This document shows, one piece after another, positions 34,310 to 44,319 of a DNA stretch of 64,000 nucleotides. The stretch is from Okapia johnstoni (Eukaryota > Chordata > Mammalia > Artiodactyla > Giraffidae): assembly GCA_024291935.2 (NCBI GenBank), contig CM044313.1, positions 84,691,001 through 84,755,000 on the forward strand, given 5' to 3'. Position 1 is the first letter of the stretch. Every line of letters starts with the position of its first letter. The translations under genes were made by a program, and so were the position numbers. The notes beneath the pieces were generated by a model that worked only from the letters and a program-made list of their open reading frames with translations, searched no databases and was not told the origin of the DNA.

Positions 34310-34372
34310 TATTTAGAGAGAGACAGAGAGGCAGCAAGAGAGAGCCAGCCAGCCAGACAGAGACAGATACAA
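34310..34372. repeat. GA-rich and CCAG simple repeat
   Basis: (GA)n with embedded (CAGC/CCAG)n. The purine bias is limited to this stretch. Confidence 0.75.
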
Positions 34373-34439
34373 TTTTATAAACACCTGGACCAATAACTAT
34401 GCCATTTGTTACCCTGGGAGACAGTGGAAGAAGGCCAGG

Positions 34440-34900
34440 TTTTAGGGAAGAGTAAGAGCTTTGTATTGTTTGTTTGTTTAACTGGTTTGTTAACTCAGGA
34501 TTAAGAAGGTATCAGTGATGGAAGAATAAAACTAGGCATGAGTGTTGGCATGTTATTTAAAGAGAAAGAAGTTATAAGGAAATAAGATGATTTATGCAAC
34601 AAGGTGATGATAATTCTACTTAGAAAAATTTCCATTTGGTTTAGTGACATGGTGATATGAGCAACAGTAGTGATGATGGATTTGCAAGGGGGAAAGCCAG
34701 CTGAGAAATGGTAAAGAGTAATTGATAGATTAGGAAGTAGAAGTTGTTTCCAGAAAAACATTTTTGAAAATAGTAATAGAGAGTCAATCAATATGGCCCT
34801 GGCTGGAGGAAGCTCTTTTATAATGATGTTTTTAATAGGAGAGAATGACTCTAGTCAATAAGGTAGGAAGTATCCACGTGTGCCTGTTGAGAACTGGAAA
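34440..34900 (+). repeat. Ancient mammalian interspersed repeat, second copy
   Basis: 'ttccatttggtttagtgaca', 'caagggggaaagccagctga' and 'aacatttttgaaaatagtaa' match a later section of the same repeat as 23400-24130/26355-26475. Confidence 0.45.
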
Positions 34901-35418
34901 ACCTCCAAATTAAGATGTGCTGTAAATGTAAAATGCACACCAGATTTTTCAGACTTGATAGGAAGAAAATGATGCAAACTGTTTGTTACACATATTTTGA
35001 ATACCTATCAAGGTCATAATATTTTTAATATATTTAATTAAATAAATATATTATGAAAATTAGTTTTATTTTTAATGTAGCTTTATGTTAGTTTAATGTT
35101 TGTCTTTACTTTTTAATGTAATTACATATGTGGCTTCCATGATTGCTGTGTTGCACAGAGCTGATGTAGAATATATTTGAATGCCTGACTAACTTGAAGA
35201 AAGAAGAAAGGAAAGGGAAAATAGTTTCTCTCAAATTCTCAAGACAGAAGATGAGATTATAAACAAGGTTAACTGGATTTGATCTTTGAGTGAAGGTAGA
35301 GAATACATATAGATGCATGAAAGCTTCTTGAATTATTGGAGGAAAGTCAAATGTTTATGTATATATGTGATATATACACCAGTGTTTCAGTAGATTCCTT
35401 TTGTGTGATTTGGATTTA
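34901..35418. other. No recognised feature
   Basis: AT-rich sequence without an assignable element. Confidence 0.45.
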
Positions 35419-35519
35419 AGATGAAAGCTGTGGTGGACATCCTAGGGTGACCCCTCATGATTTCCACGCCCTAGTGTTCACACCTTTTTTAACTTCCTTT
35501 AGGTGTGGGTCAGTCAACA

Positions 35520-35796
35520 GAGAAGGTAATGGCACTCCACTTCAGTACTCTTGCCTGGAAAATCCCATGGACGGAGGAGCCTGGTAGGCAGCAGTCCATG
35601 GGGTCGCTAAGAGGTGGGCACAACTGAGCGACTTCACTTTCACTTTTTCCTTTCATGCACTGGAGAAGGAAATGGCAACCTACTCCAGCATTCTTGCCTG
35701 GAGAATCCCAGGGACAGAGGAGCCTAGTGGGTTGCCGTCTATGGGGTCACACAGAGTCAGACACAACTGAAGTGACTTAGCAGTAACAGCAGCAGT
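35520..35796 (+). mobile_element. Bov-A2 SINE, complete dimer
   Basis: Two units joined by 'cttcactttcactttttcct', ending in 'gtgacttagcagtaacagca'. Short flanking cagtca repeats are a likely TSD. It lies inside the MLT1-like LTR, next to a BovB end. Confidence 0.93.
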
Positions 35797-35802
35797 CAGT
35801 CA

Positions 35803-36008
35803 GTCAGTTCAGGTGCTCAGTCGTGTCCAACGCTGTGTGACCCCATGGACTGCAGCACGCCAGGCCTCCCTGTCCATCACCAACTCCCGGAGTTTACTCA
35901 AACTCATGTCCATTGAGTCGGTGATGCCATCCAACCATCTCATCCTCTGTTATCTCCTTCTCCTACCTTCAATCTTTCCCAGCATCAGGGTCTTTTCAAA
36001 TGAGTCAG
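35803..36008 (-). mobile_element. BovB LINE, short 3' end
   Basis: The complement of the last ~205 bases of BovB ('gttcaggtgctcagtcgtgt' to 'gtcttttcaaatgagtcag'). It abuts the Bov-A2 tail. Confidence 0.9.
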
Positions 36009-36081
36009 ATTAGGTGGATAGGATCTGTAATTTGCTTCTATCTAACCAAGTATGACAAAGGTAAAGAGATTTTGCCAGTGT

Positions 36082-36137
36082 AATTAAATCTCCCAATAAA
36101 TTCTATTAGAACTGATCAGATGGAAGCCTTTAAAAGA
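36082..36137 (+). repeat. Long direct repeat flanking a BovB fragment, left copy
   Basis: About 55 bases (starting aattaaatctccc, ending agcctttaaaaga) recur at 36417-36471 with roughly 85% identity by hand count. Both are MLT1-like LTR sequence. Confidence 0.8.
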
Positions 36138-36416
36138 CTATTCATTAAAAGCCTAATATTCTTTGAAAGGACCGATGCTGAAGCCTAAGCTCCAATACTT
36201 TGGCCACCTGATGCAAACAGCCAACTCACTGGAAAAGATCCTGATGCTGGAAAAGATTGAAGGAGAAGGTAGGGGTGGCAGAGGATGAGATGGTTGGATG
36301 GCATCACTGACTCAATGGACATGAATCTGAGCAAACTCTGGAGAGAGCAGAGGACAAGGAGCCTGAGGTCCAAGGGGTCACAAAAGCCAGACTCGTCTTA
36401 GCAACTGAACAACAAC
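36138..36416 (+). mobile_element. BovB LINE, short 3' end between long direct repeats
   Basis: About 265 bases of BovB 3' end from 'ctttgaaaggaccgatgctg' to the old-type terminus 'cttagcaactgaacaacaac'. It has several small deletions. The first ~20 bases (36138-36155) are of unclear origin. Confidence 0.85.
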
Positions 36417-36471
36417 AATTAAACCTCCCAAAAAATTATATTAGAATTAATTAGATGAAAGCCTTTAAAAG
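36417..36471 (+). repeat. Long direct repeat flanking a BovB fragment, right copy
   Basis: Partner of 36082-36137. The longest shared exact run is 'agcctttaaaag'. Confidence 0.8.
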
Positions 36472-36929
36472 GGCTAGACCCTCCTTGAGGTGAGATACTG
36501 CCCTTTCTGGCTTGATGAAGTAGACTGTCACACCGAGAAAGCCCACTTGCCAAAGAACTGTGGGTGACTCTAGGAACATTTAACTTCTTTGAAGACTGAA
36601 GAGTGGCCTCCAGCCTAGGACCAAAAGAAAGCCAATGCCCTCAGTTACACAGTTATAAGTAAATGACTCTTATCAACAACCTGAATGATCTTGGAGTCTT
36701 CCCTACGTGAGCCTCCAGATGAGAATGTTATCTGACCAACAACGTGATGGTAACCTTTTGAAACCCTGAGTGGAGTAGCCAGTGAAGCCATGTTTGGACT
36801 CCAGACCCACAAATACTGAGCAATAATAAACCCAGGAAATCACCAAGTTGTTGCTCATCTTCACATGGCAACAGAAAAACAACAAACAGGCGTTTCTACT
36901 TAAACAATTTGAATGGTGCACATCAGTAT

Positions 36930-37020
36930 TCTACAGAGCTGTCTCTAGTCTGAGATGTAGTGTAAATCTATGCACTTCACTGTTATAGATCAGTTTCCTC
37001 TTCTGCAAAATGAAAATACT
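36930..37020 (+). mobile_element. MIR SINE relic (possible)
   Basis: 'cagtttcctcttctgcaaaa' is the MIR core phrase; the flanks are too decayed for a firm call. Confidence 0.4.
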
Positions 37021-38669
37021 TTGGCCTAAAAAAAAATGTCACTTGGCCTAAATTAAATCCTTATGATTATTTCTAGTCTAGCCTTCTCTTATTGTTTGAT
37101 TAGTAAGTATTCAGAAAATGATTCTCAATGGTCATTTTCGACAACTTTCAGATCCACATTAAAAGTTGGCACTTACCTCTTTTCTGCAACTTTATACCAT
37201 CCACAGACATTGGCAACAGACAAAAGAGTGTCCACCATAAGAACAATAACTACATAATTGGTAATGATAAAGGTGTCATACAAATCCATTACTTAATTTG
37301 TATTTGGAAGTTTGCCAACAATGACTTCTGAAGATCTTTTGGGAAACAAAAATCGACTGGTTTTATATTTATTCTTAGATTTTTTTAAAGTGTCTAGAAG
37401 CTTTCAAGTTTTCTTTAAAGTAAAGAAACATAAAATAGTTTATAAGTTTACAAACTTACTAAATATTCTATGAAAATAGAATGTTATAATATGCATACAA
37501 ACAAATTCAACACAAGATACAACTATTCGTGCCTTTGTAAAATTACCCGGCCAAACCTGTATCACTTAGTAAAGAAAACTGCTGCTCAGCCCAAGAGGTT
37601 GAATTTGATTATGAAAAAGACTCAGCTACTTTCTTCCCTTCTTATAAATGTTTTAAATTACAGATGAGCTTGAATTTTAATAGGAAACTTAATGGTAGAG
37701 TCTTAAGAATAAAAGATACACACATTTCATAAAAGCAACTGAAAGATTTTGAAAATGAATGATGGGGAATAATAAACACAAGATAACATATCTAGTAGGG
37801 TGGTGTAGAGCCCTGTATTTATTCCTGTCAGAATTAATATTTCCATTGCTGATCTAGAAAAATAAGTAAAGCAGCCCACTAACCATATTTTCACATGAAG
37901 TTACATTGAAGGAATGTGTGTAAAACAAATAGACTGTGACAAGATCTTAGCCAGTCCCTCTAGTTGTTGGCAGTGTAAAACTTCAATCTAAGAGTTCTTC
38001 ACACAAAGCAGAATAGAAATGAATGCCAATGGGGTCAGTGATGATTTCATTATTTGGAGCTGAAAAAAGGAAAGTCATGTGAGAAAAAAATATTAGAATG
38101 TGTCAAAAAATGATTCATTATTGCACAAAAAGATAACACAAATATATTCAGGAAGAAATAGAGAGGAAACACATCAGTATGTTTTCTAACTTGAAAATGA
38201 ACTGTGAAATCTGAAACAGTAGATTTGTAAAAATTAAATGGCCAAATGTATGACTTTGTTTGGGTGGGAAAACGAACCCGAGGCCTAAATTAGTCACAGA
38301 ATCACTCCTTATGTCATATGTTATATATAGACTAAAATAATAACATCGTTGTTACATTGTGAATGAGGAACTGTTTCTAATAAGTGTGAAAGCACATTTG
38401 GCACAAGATAGGGTTCTTCTGGAATAGAGTTTTTCTTGTGTTTACTCTTGTACTTGAAGAATATTGTACTTTTTTCCCTTGGGAAGTTAATATCTGTAAT
38501 ACATAATATCTTCTATCCTTCAGAGATCTTTATAAAATAAAGTTATACAACAGCATTTTCCCTCTTCCAACAAAATTCTACGAAACAGCAGCTTTTTAGG
38601 TACACATGCATGAACACTTGAGCAGAGTGTGATATGTTTGAAAGCCTTCAAAATCAGAAAAAAAGATAC

Positions 38670-38790
38670 TCAGAATGAGGTCAGCTCTGCATTTTCCCAG
38701 CTATGCTTTCTGGGGTAAGTAGCTGAATTTCTCTGAACTTTTCTTTTCACAGCAAGAAAAGAGAAACACTGACCTATCATTCAGTGTGTG
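38670..38790 (+). mobile_element. MIR SINE relic (possible)
   Basis: 'ggtaagtagctgaatttctc' followed by 'cagcaagaaaagagaaacac' resembles the MIR core, with weak support. Confidence 0.35.
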
Positions 38791-39599
38791 AGGAGATTGA
38801 AATTAATTTTATCTGCATAAGTATTGAATGCATATAAGTGATATGTATATAAAATGCTATGGCAACTACATTTCACCCTATCCAGGCAAAAAATACATAA
38901 AAGTGCTAACCATCTCTGGCTGAGCTGACGATTAATATCTCTATATCCAATGGATTTACATTTTTCATAACCTGCTTCCATTTGCCTTCCATAGATCATG
39001 TAAACAAGTTGCTTGTCTCTTCATCCTATCCCCTGCTCTTCCTGCACACATCTAAAATGTGTATAAAAACATGAGAGCCAAGAGGGCAGTTCTATAATTT
39101 CTCCCTTGGGCAAAGGTTTTTAAAATTAAAAGCAAATTAAAATCGTAAAAGCACAAACATAAAGCCTTAAGGACATCACATTCTTCCTCTAGACTTCTTG
39201 TAGAATTATACAATCCAAACTTTCCTATTTTACAATAATCAGCAAAAAACTCTCTTCTTTAGAATTCAAAAAATAGGACATTTGAAGCAAGTTTTGTGAA
39301 ACTATTAGGTAATATTTAAAGTTTCTGATTACAGATGCAAGAAAAGATGGGGGAAAAGGGAAATAAATGTACTTCTTTTCTTCTGCCCTTTAGAATTTAA
39401 ACTTAGAATTTAAATCACTTTAAGGTAAAAAATTGGCTTAACCACAGTGAAGAAACCATACTAATTCTAAGATATCCATGCATTTGAATCCTTTGCAGAT
39501 TCATTAACCTTATATCTCTCATCTTTCTTTCTTGCAATAGTTTCTCTTGATTAATATCTATGAATGATTTACTCACTAACTGAATAAAAACATTGTCAT

Positions 39600-39760
39600 T
39601 TTTGAGACAGATAATCCTAGGCTCGGTTGATTTAGTAACATTTGGCAGTTACTTAATGTTTCTAAACAGTTGTTTGCTTATTAATAAAATGAAGATATTA
39701 ATAGCTTTTGGCTCTAGATAAACCTAAGGCAGGTAAATGTACAGGGTCTGATGAAGGGCA
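39600..39760 (+). mobile_element. MIR SINE relic
   Basis: 'ggcagttacttaatgtttct' then 'cttattaataaaatgaagat' and 'gatgaagggcattg' follow the MIR order over about 150 bases. Confidence 0.6.
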
Positions 39761-41181
39761 TTGCAAAAAAAAAAAAAAAGCTTGCCATAGCCTTCTCTAT
39801 TTAACTCATCAAATAAACCTTTAAAACCTAAACTTGCAAAACAATGACTTACTTACTAGGAAGCAGTAGTCAGTGGGGGAGTACTGAGCCCCAGTGTCAG
39901 CACTGAATGGAATAGCCTACTGGTTGAGTGATAGTGTGACGCCAAACTTCATTCCTTATCTTCTAACAAGCAGCCATTAGAAATTAGTGGTCCCAAGATA
40001 ACCAAGCCACTGACCAACTAAAAGAACTGAGCTTATCACCAGACACATAACTCATGAAGAAATTCATCTATTCTAAGAGAATATGTCCACAGTTTGATAT
40101 TGTCTACGAAGAGAAAGTTGGAACTTAGGAGATATTGGAAAATCATATGTATTTTTGGTCTTGTCCACTGTTTTTCCTTCCCTGATAGAATTCAATGTCA
40201 TTCTGAATATCCATTAAATAATTAGGTATTTTTAGAAGGGTTAGGGTTGAGCAACAACAAAAAGCTCACTTGAAAATGAGAATAAAATGAAAATGTTATC
40301 ATATAAAGATAGCCATCCTAGTAATATAGAGAGTAGGAAACAGTAATAAACTATTTATAAGGCAGTGCAACCTTGAAAACTGGCACTTTGACTTTTCATT
40401 ATTTTACTAAGGTGACCCGCTTGGACTAACCTTAATTAAGAACTGTACTCTCATAAAAATAGATATTATCTTGATTACTATGCATGGAATGTCAATACTC
40501 ATACTCCCACTTGCTATTTGTAAAGGAATAATAGTCAAAAAATATTTATTCTATAGCTATAAAGAAGCATAAAGCTGGAATGCATGGTAAGGTCATTTTG
40601 TCTATCGCTTTTACGTGGTTGCAATTAAACTATCTTAACTGACTAAAAATCTCCATTTAAAAAACTTCAGAGAATATATTTCACCCTTTTGAAACAATGT
40701 CAAAACAATACCACAGGAAAAAATATGAACTTAAAAACATTTTTTATGGTGTGTTCTAATTTGACTCATTTATCCAATTGTTCTTAAAAAGAAGTTTTAA
40801 TACTCTTCCAAGGCTGTCTTCCAGGAGAAAAGAGAGGGAATCCCATCAAAGACACACTGTGAAACAAAACTTCCAACCCTGAAACTACATCCATCAGGCT
40901 ATTTAGGGATTTAGGAATTTTTCTTTTGCTGTCAGAAAAACCTCTGAGATATGAGATGCCAGTCATCTCAATGCCATAATAGTGACCTTTATTCAGGGAT
41001 CCTGGCTGATTTTATGTTAAAAAATTATGGTCCGTCCTTATGTGCACTTTTGACTAGATGATCCAGTCCTACTAAAGATAATGTAGAACTCCAGTGGCCA
41101 TTATGAGAAACTTTCAATCTGCCGAAACATACTAAACAATCTGAGTGGGTAACTATTTTAATTGGTACCTAGGTCAGCATT

Positions 41182-41329
41182 TTAACACATTATTGACCAG
41201 GGGATTTTTGCAGAAACTAATGCCTGTGATCAGCAATTTTTTATGTGAGTGAATATTAAAATGTTTCCAATCGATAACATTCGGGTAACAAAAGGCATAT
41301 TAATACATCTCTGGTCAGTAATATGTTAA
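41182..41329. mobile_element. piggyBac-like MITE candidate (TTAA-flanked, 140 bp)
   Basis: Two TTAA tetranucleotides (41182-41185 and 41326-41329) enclose exactly 140 bp. The ends are inverted: cacattattgaccagggg at the left and, reversed, catattactgaccagaga at the right (14 of 18 matching). A second inverted pair lies inside (taatgcct near 41219 and aggcatatta near 41293). TTAA duplication is the hallmark of piggyBac transposons. It resembles what I recall of the 140-bp human MER85, but that name is not verified and a ruminant copy would be unexpected. It has no coding capacity. Confidence 0.6.
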
Positions 41330-41399
41330 GGTTAGGTCTTTGTAAAATAGCATTTCTAAGTTAGCTTAAGGAAATAAAGGAGATAAAGCAGGCAGCTGA

Positions 41400-41676
41400 G
41401 GCCTCTTCCTTGGTGACAGGAGCCAAGTTTTCCTGTAACCTCATTACTCGACCTCCTTTATATTCAACTTTGCCCTCTTCAAATCCTCTTTCTTTATCTA
41501 AACTCCCCTTCTTCTCTAGTACCTACACTTTACCAACTGAGCCTATTAAAACTTTCCCTTTTAAAATTAGGTATTCTGAGGATCCTGCTAAACCATTAAT
41601 TAATTTTGTTCTATGGACCAAAGTTGAACTTGGGTCTATAGTAAGCTATTTTCCCAAGGTAATTGAGGATCCTCGG
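41400..41676 (+). pseudogene. Possible endogenous retrovirus gag remnant
   Basis: A frame open from 41410 into the neighbouring BovB has a proline/serine-rich first part and then a segment with KTFPFKIRYSEDP and IVSYFPKVIEDP. The proline-rich-then-capsid-like layout recalls the matrix/capsid junction of class I (gamma-like) endogenous retroviruses. It is a fragment only: no pol or env neighbours, cut off by a BovB at 41677, so it makes no functional protein. It could instead be a chance frame. Confidence 0.35.
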
Positions 41677-41993
41677 TTCAGTTCAGTCATTCAGTCGTGT
41701 CCGACTCTTTGCGACCCCATGGACTGCAACACGCCAGGTTTCCCTGTACATCATCAACTCCCGGAGTTTGCTCAAACTCATGTCTATCCAGTCAGTGATG
41801 CCATCCAACCATCTCATTCTCTGTTGTCCCTTTCTCCTCCTATCTTCAATCTTTCCCAGCCTCAGGGTCTTTTCCAATGAGACAGTTCTTCACATTGGGT
41901 GGCCAAAGTATTGGAGTTTCAGCTTCAGCATCAGTCCTTCCAATGAATATTCAGGACTGATTTCCTTTAGGATTGACTGGTTGGACCTTCTTG
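41677..41993 (-). mobile_element. BovB LINE, 3' end segment, head-to-head with next
   Basis: The complement of the last ~317 bases, starting 'ggttcagttcagtcattcag'. At 41993/41994 it switches, with no intervening base, to the 5' region of a plus-strand BovB. The two may be one insertion rearranged by twin priming. Confidence 0.9.
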
Positions 41994-43343
41994 TCTGAGG
42001 AGGCCTTACAAACAAATGAGAAAAGAAGAGAAGCAAAAGGCAAATGAGAAGAGGAAAGACACACACATGTGAATACAGAGTTCCAAAGAACAGCAAGGAG
42101 AGATAAGAAAGCCTTCCTAAGTGAACAATGTAAAGAAACAGAGGAAAACAATAAAATGGGAAAGATGAGAGATCTCTTTGAGAAAATTAGAAACACCAAG
42201 GGGAAATTTCATGCAAAGATTGGCACAGTAAAGAACAGAAATGGTATGGACCTAACAGAAGCAGAAGATATTAAAAAGAGGTGGCAAGAATACTCAGAAG
42301 AACTATACAAAAAAGATCTTCATGACCCAGATAATCATGATGGTGTGATCACTCACCTAAAGCCTGACATCCTATAGTGTGAAGTCAAATGGGCCTTAGG
42401 AAACATCCCTACGAACAAAGCTAGTGGAGGTTATAGAATTCCAGTTGAGCTATTTCAAATCCTAAAAGATGATGCTGTGAAAGTGCTGCACTCAACATGC
42501 CAGCAAATGTGGAAAACTCAGCAGTGGCCACAGGATAAGGTCAGTTTTCATTCCAATCTCAAAGCATGGCAATGCCAAAGAATATTCACACTACTGCACA
42601 ATTGCACTCTTTTAACATGCTAGCAAAGTAATGCTCAAAACCCTACAAGCTAGGCTTTAACAGTATGTGAACTATGAAATTCCAGATGTACAGTATGGAT
42701 TAAAAAAGACAAAGGGACAGAGATCAAATTGTCAACATCCGTTGAATCATAGATAAAGCAAGGGAATTCCAGAAAAATGTCTTCTGTTTCATTGACTATG
42801 AAAAAACCTTTGTAGATAACAACAAACTGTGAAAAATTCTTAGAGAGATGGGAGTATCAGACCTGTATGATATTCCCATACCTGCCTCCTGAAAAACCTG
42901 TATGCAGGTCAAGAAGCAATAGCAAGAACTGAAAGTGGAACAAAAGACTGGTTCAAAATTGGGAAAGGAGTATATCAAAGCTGTATATTGTCACCCTGCT
43001 TATTAACCTATATGCAGAGTACATCATGCGAAATGCCAGGATGGATGAAACAGAAGCTGGAATCAAGATTGCCAGGAGAAATATCAATAACCTCAGATAC
43101 ACAGATAATACCACTCTTAATGCAGAAAGCGAAGAGGAACTAAGGGGCCTCTTGATGAAGGTGAGAGAAGAGAGTGAAAAAGCTGGCTTAAAGCTCAATA
43201 TTCAAAAAACTAAGATGATGGCAACTGGTCTCATCACTTAATGGCAAATAGAGGGGGAAACAATGGAAATAGTGATAGACTTTATTTTCTTGCCCCCCAG
43301 ATTCACTGCAGACAGTGACTGCATCCATAAAATTACCTAAATT
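41994..43343 (+). mobile_element. BovB LINE, central part, lacking its 3' end
   Basis: It starts in the endonuclease-RT linker ('tctgaggaggccttacaaac', the most 5' BovB sequence in the window). 42069-42377 is open for 102 codons (VKNRNGMDLTEAEDIKKRWQ). It then passes through a decayed RT N-terminal region, a catalytic box reading YTDNTT (both aspartates altered or displaced), and stops at 'gactgcatccataaaatta' about 600 bases before the BovB end. A normal target-primed insertion would keep the 3' end. Confidence 0.88.
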
Positions 43344-43477
43344 CTATAGGGTAAATAAATAAGCAAATGTTAGGAAACAAAACCCTATTTCAGATTGGGT
43401 AGGACGTTACTTTTATTAATAGTCTCTCATAGCTTGTTTCCTTGTACAAATAATAGTCGGGAAAATAAGACCAAGTT

Positions 43478-44314
43478 CAGTTCAGTTCAGTCACTCAGTC
43501 GTGTCCAACTCTTTGCGACCCCATGAATCACAGCACGCCAGGCCTCCCTGTCCATCACCAACACCCGAAGTCTACCCAAACCCATGTCCATCAAGTCGGT
43601 GATGCCATCCAGCCATCTCATCCTCTGTCGTCCCCTTCTCCTCCTGCCCCCAATCCTTCCCAGCATCAGGGTCTTTTCCAATGAGTCAACCCTTCGCATG
43701 AGGTGGCCAAAGTATTGGAGTTTCAGCTTCAACATCAGTCCTTCCAATGAACACCCAGGATTGATCTCCTTTAGGATGGACTGGTTGGATCTCCTTGCAG
43801 TCCAAGGGACTCTCAAGAGTCTTCTCCAACACCACAGTTCAAAAGCATCAATTCTTTGGCGCTCAGCTTTCTTCACCATCCAACTCTTACATCCATACAT
43901 GACTACTGGAAGAAACATAGCCTTGACTAGATGGATCTTTGTTTCCAAAGTAATGTCTCTGCTTTTAAATATGCTATCTAGGTTGGTCATAACTTTCCTT
44001 CCAAGGAGTAAGTGTCTTTTAATTTCATGGCTGAAATCACCATCTGCAGTGATTTTGGAGCCCCAAAAAATAAAAGTCTGCCACTGTTTCCACTGTTTCC
44101 CCATCTATTTGCCATGAAGTGATGGGACCAGATGCCATGATCTTAGTTTTCTGAATGTTGAGCTTTAAGGCAACTTTTCCACTCTCCTCTTTCACTTTCA
44201 TCAAGGGGATTTTTATTTCTTCTTCGCTTTCTGTCATAAGGGTGGTGTCATCTGCATATCTGAGGTTATTGATATTTCTCCTGGCAATCTTGATTCCAGC
44301 TTCTGCTTTACTCT
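43478..44314 (-). mobile_element. BovB LINE, 5'-truncated, well preserved
   Basis: A minus-strand copy of the last ~840 bases. The catalytic box reads YADDTTLMTE. One frameshift in an A/T-run region near 44060-44070 separates it from a 205-codon C-terminal frame (43487-44104) with [21 protein letters not shown]. It starts at 'ttcagttcagttcagtcact', the complement of the BovB terminus. Confidence 0.93.
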
Positions 44315-44319
44315 GCAAC

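Larger units (their letters stand above)
35420..36890 (+). mobile_element. MLT1-like LTR (ERVL-MaLR), broken by insertions
   Basis: Pieces at about 35420-35515, 36009-36137 and 36418-36890 read in order as an old MaLR-type LTR: 'gtatgacaaaggtaaagaga', 'gtaattaaatctccc', 'caacctgaatgatcttgga', 'gaaaccctgagtgg', AATAAA at 36825-36830, and 'caagttgttgctcat' with a TAA/CAA-rich end. Bov-A2 and two BovB fragments interrupt it. Confidence 0.6.
36900..41180. other. Repeat-poor block, mainly unique DNA
   Basis: The largest stretch without recent transposons: no BovB, Bov-tA, Bov-A2 or L1 is recognisable in about 4.3 kb. Only decayed MIR-like pieces are seen (near 36930-37020, 38670-38790 and 39600-39760), plus an A-run at 39766-39779. 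No open frame exceeds 75 codons and no exon can be supported. Confidence 0.55.

Noticed and set aside
41410..41880. 156-codon frame as a host gene
   Set aside because: Its second half is antisense BovB; only the first part could be an ERV gag remnant, listed as such.
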